Source: Effrenium voratum (Eukaryota; Sar; Dinophyceae; Suessiales; Symbiodiniaceae). Taken from it: DNA of 64,000 nt. Positions 51,472 through 60,424 of this stretch are shown here, one piece after another. Each line of letters starts with the position of its first letter. Within the stretch, counting starts at the first letter, position 1. The stretch lies in assembly GCA_963377175.1 (NCBI GenBank), contig CAUJNA010003296.1:79501-143500 (forward strand), written 5' to 3'. Below the pieces are notes generated by a model, which did not search any database, was not told the origin of the DNA, and worked only from the letters and a program-made list of their open reading frames with translations. The position numbers were made by a program, and so were the translations under genes.

Positions 51472-51726
51472 ATGGAGGAACATAATATAACAAATGAACA
51501 TGGAACTAAACATAAACAATATGAATGTCCTTGCTGTAAAATAATGATAGGACTTCATAATAAAGCGAGGCACGAAAGAACTAAACGACATAAGGACAAT
51601 TTTATAACTGTTAAAGAACCGCAGTCAGAAAAACCAAAGGCAGAAGAAAACACAAATGTAGAACCAGTAAATGATACTTATGAACGCCTTAAATATATGA
51701 CAATGATTAGTGGAGATTGTTTTTAA
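51472..51726 (+). CDS. Small C2H2 zinc-finger protein
   Basis: 84 residues. A single finger YECPCCKIMIGLHNKARHER-TKRH (C-x2-C, His pair) sits near residues 17-40, followed by a charged tail. Start ATG at 51472 with TATAGAGTATAT just before it. Single-finger proteins of this sort are common in protist viruses; the role is unknown. Confidence 0.65.
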   Translation: MEEHNITNEHGTKHKQYECPCCKIMIGLHNKARHERTKRHKDNFITVKEPQSEKPKAEENTNVEPVNDTYERLKYMTMISGDCF

Positions 51727-52146
51727 TGATATTATTTCATTACAATATGATTAAACCTATTTTTTGTAGAGTTAGTCATCTGTTGCATTACTATTTTTGG
51801 GGTGAGGTTTTTGACAAATGAATAAGGTTAAACAATACTCTTTTTTCAGATATTGTTGAAATTCTGGTGTTTTTTTTTTTTTTTTTTTTTTTTAAACGAA
51901 TGAGGCGATGTTGCCTGTCTTATTGAAAACTTAAGAAAAAGTGAATAAGGTTGCCATTGCTTGACTTATTGAAAAATGAAAAACATGTAAATAATTTAGT
52001 CCTCAGAAACCATATTGAAGAGGAGGATAGAGCAAATCTTGATGATAAAACAGAACAGGCACGATGGGAGGTTGAGAGGCAATAGGGTAAAATGATACTC
52101 CCAATATCAAAACCCCGCCCCCAGACCCCCTATTTTAACCATTTTT
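51727..52146. other. AT-rich non-coding right end of the island
   Basis: No gene seen. Contains a T-run of about 25 nt at 51869-51893 and, at the end, ACCCCGCCCCCAGACCCCCT just before the G-tract begins, where composition changes. Confidence 0.5.
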
Positions 52147-52431
52147 GGGGTGGGGTGGGTGGGGTGGGGTGGGGGTGGGTGGGTGGGGTGGGGTGGGGTG
52201 GGGTGGGGTGGGGTGGGGTGGGTGGGGGGGTGGGGTGTGGGGTGTGGGGTGTGGGGGTGGGGGTGGGGTGGGGTGGGGGTGGGGGTGGGGTGGGGTGGGG
52301 TGGGGTGGGGTGGGGTGGGGTGGGGTGGGGTGGGGTGGGGTGGGGTGGGGTGGGGTGGGGTGGGGTGGGGTGGGGTGGGGTGGGGTGGGGTGGGGTGGGG
52401 TGGGGTGGGGTGGGGTGGGGTGGGGTGGGGT
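52147..52431. repeat. (TGGGG)n tract, right border of the island
   Basis: Irregular GGGGT/GGGT units for the first 130 bp, then about 30 pure TGGGG units (52282-52431). G on the plus strand as at the left border. Pure arrays are prone to assembly collapse. Confidence 0.95.
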
Positions 52432-53207
52432 CACCTTGCTCACCACGACCCCCGCTCAAGGAGGCCCAAAGCGCCTGGCGCAAGCCAAAGGGGCGATCTC
52501 TGGCAAGGTGACCTCCAGCATGCACTGGGGCACCTTCAAGTCCTTTGTGGGTTCCTGATCCGAGAGAAGAAGATCGAAGCTTCCAACATTCTCCTTCATG
52601 ATGTGCTTCGAAAAAGCTTCATCACGGACTACTTCCGTTGGATGGGCGACACCGAGACCGTCACGATGCGGGGCACCACCTACGACGGGAAAACCATCCG
52701 GCTGCACACGCGGGGTCTGAGCACCGTGGTGCAATGTGTGCTTGTGAAGAGGCCCCTTCGGAAGGGCGAGAAGAAGGAGCACCGCCGCAAAAAGATGGCC
52801 ACCGTTCAAATGCAGAGGCCAAGAAGAGAACCGCCCAGGGCAAGACTGGAGGGCCTTCGATCAGGGCGATGGAATCCAAGCCCGAGCCCCTCAATCTCGA
52901 GCAGATCAAGGGAGGGGTGTGGCACCACGCTCTGAAGGAGGAGCGCTTGCGACAGAAAATCGCTGGGCTCAACATGGAGCAGACGCCCCACGAGAACTGG
53001 CTGTACATGTCTTACCTGGCGGCCCGCCTCCGCGCGGCCTGGCTTTGCTTCCATTTCGTGATGCTCACGTTGGAGCGCAACCAGTGTGCGTATGATCTTG
53101 TCCTTGAGCGGAATCTGTTGATTCGTGATGATGACATCACGGTGTTTGCTCCCGTCGGGGCACAGGCGGGTTTTGACACAAACTGTCAACGAAGTTTCCA
53201 CACCTGA
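52432..53207 (+). pseudogene. Coding-like region of unknown family, frameshifted
   Basis: Protein-like text runs through three frames: KGAISGKVTSSMHWGTFKSF, then IREKKIEASNILLHDVLRKS and FITDYFRWMGDTETVTMRGT with IRLHTRGLSTVVQCVLVKRP, then (next frame) EPLNLEQIKGGVWHHALKEE and ENWLYMSYLAARLRAAWLCF. Shifts lie near 52553 and 52810. GC content is host-like, not virus-like. It may be the upstream part of the recombinase-like region that follows. Confidence 0.45.
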
Positions 53208-53280
53208 CTCCTTTCCCACACCTCGCTCCAACGCGTTTGTTTGCCCTCCCTGTCAGGCAACAAAGACGGAGCCCCAGAAA

Positions 53281-53653
53281 AGGATGAGCCGGGGCTACTT
53301 CGTCAGCAGGAAGTTTCTTCCCGCCTCGTGGACCGGCGTACTCCGCCGCTACTTGGCAGAGGACTTACCCGTGCTGAAGGAGTACTTCGCTCTTCCCGAC
53401 GGGCCCGTTTTTGATCCAGCAGCAGAAGTGACTGCGGAGGGACACCACGAGATCGCTCTGTTTCAGTACGTCAGCAAGGATAACCTGCGCCGAGCAATGG
53501 ACCAGGTGGCGAAAGTGAAGTGCAATCAGATCAGGTGATCCTGTGAGAAGGGAGCTGATTGACCACTTTCGAGGCCATTCGGAGCAGGTGTCCTTGAAAC
53601 ACTACCATGCTGCCGATCCCATGGCCATGTCAAAGGCCATGTGGAAGTTCGCA
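53281..53653 (+). pseudogene. Possible tyrosine-recombinase C-terminal part, frameshifted
   Basis: One frame reads SRGYFVSRKFLPASWTGVLR ... FQYVSKDNLRRAMDQVAKVK, ending at TGA 53536-53538. After a one-base shift it continues RRELIDHFRGHSEQVSLKHY, then HAADPMAMSKAMWKFA and TAG. KDNLRR resembles box II, and HFRGHSEQVSLKHY resembles the conserved LGHS...T..Y box with the nucleophilic Tyr, spaced about 38 residues apart. This fits a phage-integrase-like or Crypton-like recombinase. Box I was not found, so the call is tentative. Confidence 0.4.
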
Positions 53654-53670
53654 GGGGTCTAGGGACAACG

Positions 53671-53858
53671 GGTGGGGGTGGGGTGGGGTGGGGTGGGGTG
53701 GGGTGGGGTGGGGTGGGGTGGGGTGGGGTGGGGTGGGGTGGGGTGGGGTGGGGTGGGGTGGGGTGGGTTGGGGGGGTTGGGGGGGTTGGGGTGGGTGGTG
53801 GGTGGGTGGGTGGGTGGGTGGGTGGGTGGGGGTGGGTGGGTGGGTGGGTGGGTGGTGG
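53671..53858. repeat. (TGGGG)n then (GGGT)n tract
   Basis: Pure TGGGG units for about 90 bp, then GGGTTG and GGGT units. It lies just after the stop of the recombinase-like region. Third G-rich tract within 8 kb. Confidence 0.95.
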
Positions 53859-55207
53859 TTCTTGTCTGCGTGGGGTTTGGGCTGTTTGGCGGGCGGGGGT
53901 TTGCTAGGTTGGCGTCAGGTTGGCGGAAATGTCTGAGGCATGTTTTCTCTTTCTTTGAGGGTTTCAGTTTCCGTTCAGAAAAAGGGAAGGCCGTTTTTAC
54001 CCTGGCCACTGGAGGTCTTGGGCACGATTTGGTTGGCGGTTTCTGGTGGCGTGGTTGCTGGTTTGCTGGTCCCGGTGCGAGGGGATTCAGGGCTTTGAGG
54101 CTCTCTCCCTTTTGGACGGCGTAGAACCCAATGGATCAGGACGCTCCCCTTTTCCGGGGTTTCTTCCCGAAATGAGGGAATGACCGCCCTAACCACATCC
54201 CGCTGTTGGTTTCCTTTTCACAGATCGGTTGATTCTCGAGGAGCTTCCCGAACCAGAAAGCGACCTGGTGTCTTTTTAGGGCACCCACAATACGGTGGTT
54301 TTCCATTGGTTTTTCATTGAGAACCACCAATTAAAAGGGTACCCTCAGCAAAAAAGACGCACCACCCAGATTGCTGGTGTCGACCCAACCAGGCTTCGCC
54401 ACCATCCTGCTGGGCCTTGCAGCAGCCCGGAAGCAAGAAAAACTGGCTGAACAACGGCCGAGATGTTTGCTGAGGGGAGGGTGCTGGATTTTTTTTATAC
54501 GCTGACAAAGCTACGGGACAGTCTGCACGGTGGTTAGCTCGGTTTTGTCTTGGGCGCATCGATATTTTTTGTCCGGGGCAATACAAGATACATGTTTCTC
54601 TTACGAGGGAGACAAAGAGTCCGGTTTGAAGGTCTCCCACAACGCCATTCCAACTATTGCTTAGGCCATCATGGTAAAATAATTCCAAGCTTGCTTCACC
54701 GGTGAGGCAGGGTTGCTTCAGATGATCAAAAGACAAGGGCAGGACATTAGTTTGATTTCCTTCGGTTTCCCTTCAGGCCAAAACTTTTCCCATGTTTGAC
54801 GAAGTAGCCCTGTGAAGGTCTTTTCGGGTTGAGTATGTTAAAGCGAAAAGGTGACCTGTGAACTCTTAGTGGCACCTCAAGCTGGAACGGGGAGCTCTTG
54901 GCTGATGGGTGGCTCGTCTCTCTCTCGCTCTCTTTGTTTTGAGGGTGCTCTTGTGGGTTGGCTTTCTGCAGGGACACCAAAAAGGAAACCAGGTGAAAAA
55001 GACACCCATTTTTAAACCTTTCCAAGCATATGGCCGTGGGTCAACGCCAATGGGATCCCATTTTGGGGTAGGTGAATTCACCACCCGTTTTAGAACCTAT
55101 TTTAGTGGGGATTGGGATGTTCACTGGGGGCGCGATTTTGGTTTTGACCCATGGTCATATTGGTAGAACCAGTCTTGGGCCCCGCCGCAACTCGCGCGCG
55201 AACATAG
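53859..55207. other. Non-coding stretch
   Basis: No gene recognised. The only clear feature is the family 2 MITE at 55030-55158. Confidence 0.4.
55030..55158. repeat. MITE-like element, family 2
   Basis: Starts ATGGCCGTGGGTCAA and ends GTTTTGACCCATGGTCAT, 129 bp, the most complete inverted ends in the family. Interior shared with 9073-9195 and 14749-14865. Confidence 0.7.
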
Positions 55208-55313
55208 CTCGAGGTCACGGTGACCTGCAAGGCGTTTCGCGAGCAGCGGGCGGCCGGGGAGACATACGGGCACCTGGCCTCGGAGAAGAACGAGGCGCAG
55301 AAGGGGCCGCCGG
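55208..55313 (+). CDS. Exon-like segment
   Basis: After AG at 55206-55207 the frame reads LEVTVTCKAFREQRAAGETY then GHLASEKNEAQKGPP before a GT at 55314. GC-rich, charged, helix-like. No family recognised. Confidence 0.35.
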
Positions 55314-55721
55314 GTTCTTCGGCCGGAGGGTTTCGTTTCACTCAGGAAATGGATTGGAATTCATTGGACCCAAACGTGGGCAGGTTTTCGTTTTGGTTTC
55401 CCTTACACAAAACGCCACACCATGAGAAGGGGCACCGGACCAAGGGACTCCAGGTCTTGAAGGCAACAGCCCGCGAACGTGCGGAGATACCGATTTCGAT
55501 TTTGCGGCATGGGCGCGTCTCAAGCTTTACTTCTAACACCAGCTTTTGGTGTTTGCACGCAGACCAAACGGAAACAAATCACGAGCAACAGGGTCTTCAT
55601 TTCAAAAACAACTGATCTCTTCCCCTATTTTTTGAGGGTCTTTGGTTGGTTGATCCCTATTTTCCGGGGCTTTGGTTGTTCGTTTCAGGGTCCCCTCTTT
55701 GGAGCGACTCAAATCGGCCAG

Positions 55722-55809
55722 GACAGCCCCCCGGCGAGCACGGACTGCTGCGCTGTCGTGGCAGAGGCGGCGGATGCCCAGGCCGTGTACGGCAAGAGGA
55801 GCCGGCCGG
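55722..55809 (+). CDS. Exon-like segment
   Basis: Between AG at 55720-55721 and GG|GT near 55809/55810. The frame reads DSPPASTDCCAVVAEAADAQ then AVYGKRSRP. GC-rich compared with flanks. Phase is not compatible with a direct join to 55208-55313. No family recognised. Confidence 0.35.
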
Positions 55810-57095
55810 GTCTGCCGGGAGACTTTTCTGGGGTGGGTTTCCCTTTGAGTGGGTTTCTTAAAGGGGCGATCGGGTACGTCACGTGAGTGGGTGCCCATGG
55901 CTATAACCCAATTAGTATCCTGCCCCTTTGAGTTGTCCTTTTCGGGGATACCCGCTTTGGGTGCCACATATTTTTGGAGGTCCCCCATAAAATGACATAC
56001 CCGAATAAGGAGGAGAAGAGTGGGTCGATCAAAGCAGAGCAGAAAACTCGCTAAAAATGAAGAGACGCAAGAAAGATCAAGCAATTAGAAGCACATACCA
56101 AAAACAGTGAAGCAAAGAAGAGAGTGAGGTTCTTTAGTGGACCCAACTGAAGCAATTTTCGATTGCACCGTAGCGCCACATTTCGCACTGCCCCCGCAGG
56201 AGCTTCTTCGATGAGGCGCCGGCGCCTTGGGCGCTTGCGCTGGAGCCGGCAGGTTGTATGGAGTGCTAGCGGCGAGCCAGTGCTGAAACCTACCAAGAGA
56301 GGAACAGGGGAGTTCTATGGGTTGGTTGCTCGTTGGCTGAACCTTCCACCATTAACTTGTAAGAGAAATGTCTCCGACCCACTCACTAGCCAAGCGCCAT
56401 CTTTTTTGCTAGGGTTCAGTTGACCAACCCTTTGCAAGCGTCACATGTATGCAACAGCAGTCAAGGCGGGTTTCCCTGGTGACTACAGACTGACATATCC
56501 GATATCCAGGTAGCCCCAAGCTTCAAGGTTCAAACGCCCCTTCACTCGGGATAGAACACTTGAAGAAGGTTGTACTTCTTAATTAAGCCACCAACAGAAC
56601 CGAATCATCATGCCGTCGATTGCTCCAAGCGAATCCGGGGTTATTGCGCACAAACTTTCTACCCTCAGACGGTGGGGGCTGTAGGTGAAAGTAGATGGCA
56701 CAACTTCCAATGGTTGAGTCATTCCTTTTACTTGCCCACATGGAGGCAGTTGTGCCGTCTACCTTCACCCTGGTGTAGCTCAACATGCCGGAGTTTTGGA
56801 GTGTGGAATGGCAAGAAAGCCGCATGCTCCAGCCTGTGGCTGTTGCAGGCAATTCATCAGGCTTTTTCCGTGTTTTGGGCCCGGTGTGATCCCAGTTGGC
56901 CGTGGCTCAAAATTAACGACTTAGGGTTACGCAGGTTTTAGTCTTTGGTTCCATTGGCCACGGTGCCATTTTGGTACATGTCTTTGACCCACAGCCACTT
57001 CGGAGACTTACCATCGTAAGTGGGTGATAGCCATGGTGAACCATTTCAGTGAGTGTTGGGGTTGCTTTTTCCTCCGCCCCGATCTCAACTCGTAG
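55810..57095. other. Non-coding stretch
   Basis: No gene recognised. Contains CCTGCCCCTTTGAGTTGTCC near 55919, resembling CCTGCCCCTTTAAAGGGGTC near 45078, and a family 2 variant MITE (56901-56998). Confidence 0.4.
56901..56998. repeat. MITE-like element, family 2 variant
   Basis: Ends CGTGGCTCAAAA and CTTTGACCCACAGCCAC are inverted copies with a mismatch. Interior GCAGGTTTTAGTC block as in 1434-1537. Confidence 0.5.
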
Positions 57096-57163
57096 CCAAG
57101 GCCCGGGGAGACGCGGGAGCGCCAGATGATCCACGAGCTGCAGGGCGACGGCTTCAGCCCCTC
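57096..57163 (+). CDS. Exon-like segment
   Basis: After AG at 57094-57095 the frame reads PRPGETRERQMIHELQGDGF then SPS and reaches a GT at 57164. Short, charged, GC-rich. No family recognised. Confidence 0.3.
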
Positions 57164-57614
57164 GTTGTTTGATCCATCTCTTGGTTTGGTTTCTCTTTGC
57201 CAACCACGGGTCACGCTCAAGAAAGATGAGCCCCCCAACGGTTGTTTGGGTTCCATATGGATTCTGAAGACTTGGCAGGTCAATTTTTGGACCCTAGACT
57301 TTGAGGTAAAAGTGGCAATGGCTAACACAAAGATGATACCAAGAGTACATTCATGACTAAATGATTTGTTCATTACCCCACATCGCAGGGTTAGTATAAG
57401 CAGGCTCTACGACTCCTGCCCGGAGCGGTTCGGAAGATTCAAATCCTCGAGCCTCATTCTTTCTGCCTGTGAGAGGCTCGGGGCCCCACTTGAAATATCC
57501 GCCTCGGCTCTTTTGGAAATTCCTTTTCTTCCCCCCGACAAAAGAAAAAGCAAGAAAAGCAAAAACACGACAAAACAAAACACAACACACGAACGAACAA
57601 ACAACCAGACAAAC

Positions 57615-57684
57615 AAACAAGCTAGCAAACAAACAAACAAACAAACAAACAAACAAACAAACAAACAAACAAACAAACAAACAA

Positions 57685-57748
<64 letters not shown>

Positions 57749-57804
57749 ACAAACAAACAAGCAAACAAACAAGCAAACAAACAAGCAAACAAACAAGCAA
57801 ACAA
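57615..57804. repeat. Block-structured tetranucleotide microsatellite (CAAA/CAAG)
   Basis: Blocks of CAAA, CAAG, then alternating CAAA/CAAG units. It is the reverse-complement type of 5337-5515 (TTTG/CTTG). Long open frames across it are artefacts. Confidence 0.9.
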
Positions 57805-57877
57805 AGGTATTTGGGGTGATCAGCAGGTGATTTGCCCTTGCTGCTCCCGTCTCGCATGGATGTAAGGCCAAAAGCAG

Positions 57878-57931
57878 GCGGAGCTGGCGCTAGCGAAGGT
57901 GAACTGGTCGAGCGTCCAGGCGTCGGTCTAG
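57878..57931 (+). CDS. Possible short terminal exon
   Basis: After AG|G (AG at 57876-57877) one frame reads AELALAKVNWSSVQASV and TAG; another frame is open further (GAGASEGELVERPGVGLEP). An AAG|GT lies at 57898. Too short for a firm call. Confidence 0.25.
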   Translation, partial: AELALAKVNWSSVQASV

Positions 57932-58521
57932 AACCGAACAGCACACGTACGTGGCATGAAAAAGGACCAGGGGCTGTCTTATTTTTGGGTACTCTTTGTT
58001 TGGTGGTTTTAAAAGGACATCAAAAGGAACGCAGCCATTTTGCGGGCCTGGGTGCTTGTTCTTATTTTACACAAAAGAGACCGAAGGGGGATGGTTTTGT
58101 GTGGATTCATGTCTGCTGCGGATCCGCCCCTGCTTGGAATTGGGTATGGTCGTGGACCTCACGGGTTGTAGGGTTCCTAATATGGGACCCAGGACCGTGG
58201 CACCCACCAGTCTATTGTCCATATCCCGCGGAGTTTCTCTCGAGGCTTTGAAAAGGGGGGCGGGTTCCTCCCAAGGGTTGGTCGGAGCCCTTAGGCCTTT
58301 TCCTGGAACTTCTGCTTTGGGCCGACTCGCACAGCCCATCAACCAATGTGACCAAGCCAAGCGCCAAGGGGCTTCTCCTTTGCCAGGGTTGCTCGCCCAA
58401 AGATGATCCAAAAGCTCGTTGCTTCACTCACCTACATCGGACGACCGCCCCCCTCTCGTGCGCACGGCCAAGCCAAAAGCTTGTTGCAGAACCGTAGTTC
58501 TTTTGGCTTTCCTCTTACCAG
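57932..58521. other. Non-coding stretch
   Basis: No gene recognised. Likely intron; ends in a pyrimidine-rich stretch before the acceptor at 58520-58521. Confidence 0.35.
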
Positions 58522-58663
58522 GTATCAGTTACGGCTCCTGGCCTGCGCATACCAGGCGATTTTTTCGGGCAGAAGGAGCTCGCCCATGTGGCTGGTGCTC
58601 ATGTCTGCTTTTGACTTCGAAAGGGCCCAGAGCGTCTTTCTCCCATTTTCCTCAGGCGTGTGA
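58522..58663 (+). CDS. Exon-like segment, possibly terminal
   Basis: Preceded by CTTTCCTCTTACCAG, a good polypyrimidine acceptor with a G following. The frame reads YQLRLLACAYQAIFSGRRSS, then PMWLVLMSAFDFERAQSVFL, then PFSSGV and TGA. It could be cut short at the CAG|GC site near 58551 if a GC donor is used. Hydrophobic and basic mix. No family recognised. Confidence 0.4.
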
Positions 58664-59134
58664 GGTTTTTGTAACCCCAAGGAGTCCACTCCTTTTTTCT
58701 TATAGTTGAATAGCAGGCTCGGCCAAGTAAATCCCAGCCACTGATTACTTTCAGACGACATAGATAGGTGCCCCAATTTAACAACCGTCTGGCGGTTGTT
58801 CGTTGGTTTTGCAGCTTCTTCCATTAGCAGTTCACTGTTCTGCGTTCCTCACAGCGAGCTATTGGTAACGAACTGATGCCACTGGCCAACAAGCAACTTT
58901 TGGTTGCCAATTCGATTCCTGGGTGCTCGTTTTAGCTTAAACACTCAGACTCTAGCTCTCAAAAGGGGACCCCAAGGGGGTTTTTTGAACAGGGGGTGCT
59001 GGGCATGTGTGTTTTTTCAAAGGCTTGGTGCTTCATATCTTCTATTTTCCCTTGGGTTACGGAATCTATCACTGGACATGTAGTGATTTTTCCCAGGCAA
59101 AGGCGCAAACGGCGGGTTGTTTCTGACGGTTCAG
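58664..59134. other. Non-coding stretch
   Basis: No gene recognised. Confidence 0.35.
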
Positions 59135-59269
59135 GCGGCTCGGGACGTGCTGCTCGACGTGAAGTACGTTTTGGGCCAAGCGCCCAACGGCGCCGTTGCC
59201 GGCGGAAACGGCGCCGTTTCGGCTGCTGGCACGCCCGGCGTGGCCGAGAAGGGGCAGCTGAGAGCTTAG
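59135..59269 (+). CDS. Likely terminal coding exon
   Basis: After GGTTCAG|G (AG at 59133-59134) 44 codons read AARDVLLDVKYVLGQAPNGA, then VAGGNGAVSAAGTPGVAEKG, then QLRA and TAG. The Gly/Ala-rich tail after a charged helix, and high GC ending at the stop, resemble a C-terminal exon. No family recognised. Confidence 0.45.
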   Translation, partial: AARDVLLDVKYVLGQAPNGAVAGGNGAVSAAGTPGVAEKGQLRA

Positions 59270-60360
59270 CTTACCCCAATGTTGAGAGAGCTGTCAAACG
59301 GTTGCTTTTGGATCGGAACACTCTTAAAACTGTGGGTGTGCTGTTTAAAGATGCTTCTTTGGGATTGCTGAGTTTGCGGGTGTGCTTTGTTTGCAAATCC
59401 TGATTCTATTCTGAGGGTGATTTCCTTTCTAGCTTTTCCTTCATGGAACATGTTGTATTTTTCTTGGCTTTCCTTAAGTGTTCTCCAGTTGGCATTCCTG
59501 CAACTGAATCAACCGGAAAAGGGTTCAAGATTCCTTGGCCTTCTTGTGTTTTTCACCTTTTCCCTTAGCCCGCAAAGAGGCAAAGAGGCGATCCGAATGT
59601 CACACGGAGGGCCTCCCCACCGGGACTCACCGCTTCTCACCTCTCGTTTTCCCGCGCTCGCGCAAAAGGAGAGGTGCGCGCGGAGGTCACCGAGTCATAG
59701 TGGGAGACCTGCCAAAGGGACCTGACAAGTCATGGGACGCGCTGGTTTTGCCCTCCCCATGAACCCACCGGAGAGCCCACGTCATGCTGGCTTCTTTTGT
59801 AGCCATGGTTTTTTCTGATTGTATTGACACACGGTTGACGGTGCTTCCGACCCCTGCACCCCTCTTAGTGAACCAGCCTTACATTGGGGGTGACATCATT
59901 TCAGCCAAAGGAATGGCTCAAAACCTTGCAAGCAAGGAGGGCTTCGTTTGGTGCCGAGAAAGGACCTTTTCCGATTGTGGCGATTGATTCGGTCGAATGG
60001 GAGGACACTGCCTACGAGGGGCTTTTAGTCGGGATTCGGATTGGCCGTGTTGCCAGTCCTTTGTACTACTTGGAATCTTGGAGATCTCCAACTTTTCGGT
60101 TTTGGAAGTATTGAAGTAACGCAGATGCACAGGTGGTGTTGCTTGTGCCTGCTCCGATCGAATAGATTTGATCCTGTTTTCCCCCTTCCAACCAGGACCG
60201 AAGATCTGGGGGGCCCATTCTTGTGGACCCCCAAAGTCGGGGGTTAGTAAGCCTTACTGAGGGGGGCCAACTAAGGCTTAAAAGAGGATCAAACTTATTC
60301 GGGGAGGTTGCGCCATCTACTTGCACCCAACTGTCCTAGGCTGCAACTGTATCCCTGCAG
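59270..60360. other. Non-coding stretch
   Basis: No gene recognised between the two candidate terminal exons. Confidence 0.35.
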
Positions 60361-60424
60361 GTACCAAGACTGGTACGCCAAGCTCACCTCCAGCTACTAC
60401 AACGGGAACGGCTTTCTGAAGTGA
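60361..60424 (+). CDS. Likely terminal coding exon (short)
   Basis: Preceded by CCCTGCAG with a G after it. The frame reads YQDWYAKLTSSYYNGNGFLK and TGA at 60422-60424. Tyr/Ser/Asn-rich and clearly protein-like. The upstream exon is not identified and no family is recognised. Confidence 0.45.

Larger units (their letters stand above)
46264..52146. mobile_element. AT-rich virus-like island
   Basis: Sharp change from GC-rich host DNA to about 5.9 kb of AT-rich, compact, mostly intron-free coding sequence with short spacers. Gene content (S74 fibre-like protein, A32/FtsK-HerA-like ATPase, DNA cytosine methyltransferase, zinc-finger protein, small Lys-rich and coiled-coil proteins) is that of a Polinton-like or nucleocytoplasmic large DNA virus of protists. 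Capsid, polymerase and protease genes are absent, so it is a fragment. It is bounded by TGGGG-type tracts on both sides. It may be endogenous or an assembly join with a viral contig. Confidence 0.7.

Noticed and set aside
52147..52431. TGGGG array as a telomere
   Set aside because: Dinoflagellate telomeres use TTTAGGG-type repeats. The array is internal and flanked by unique sequence, with similar arrays at two other places.
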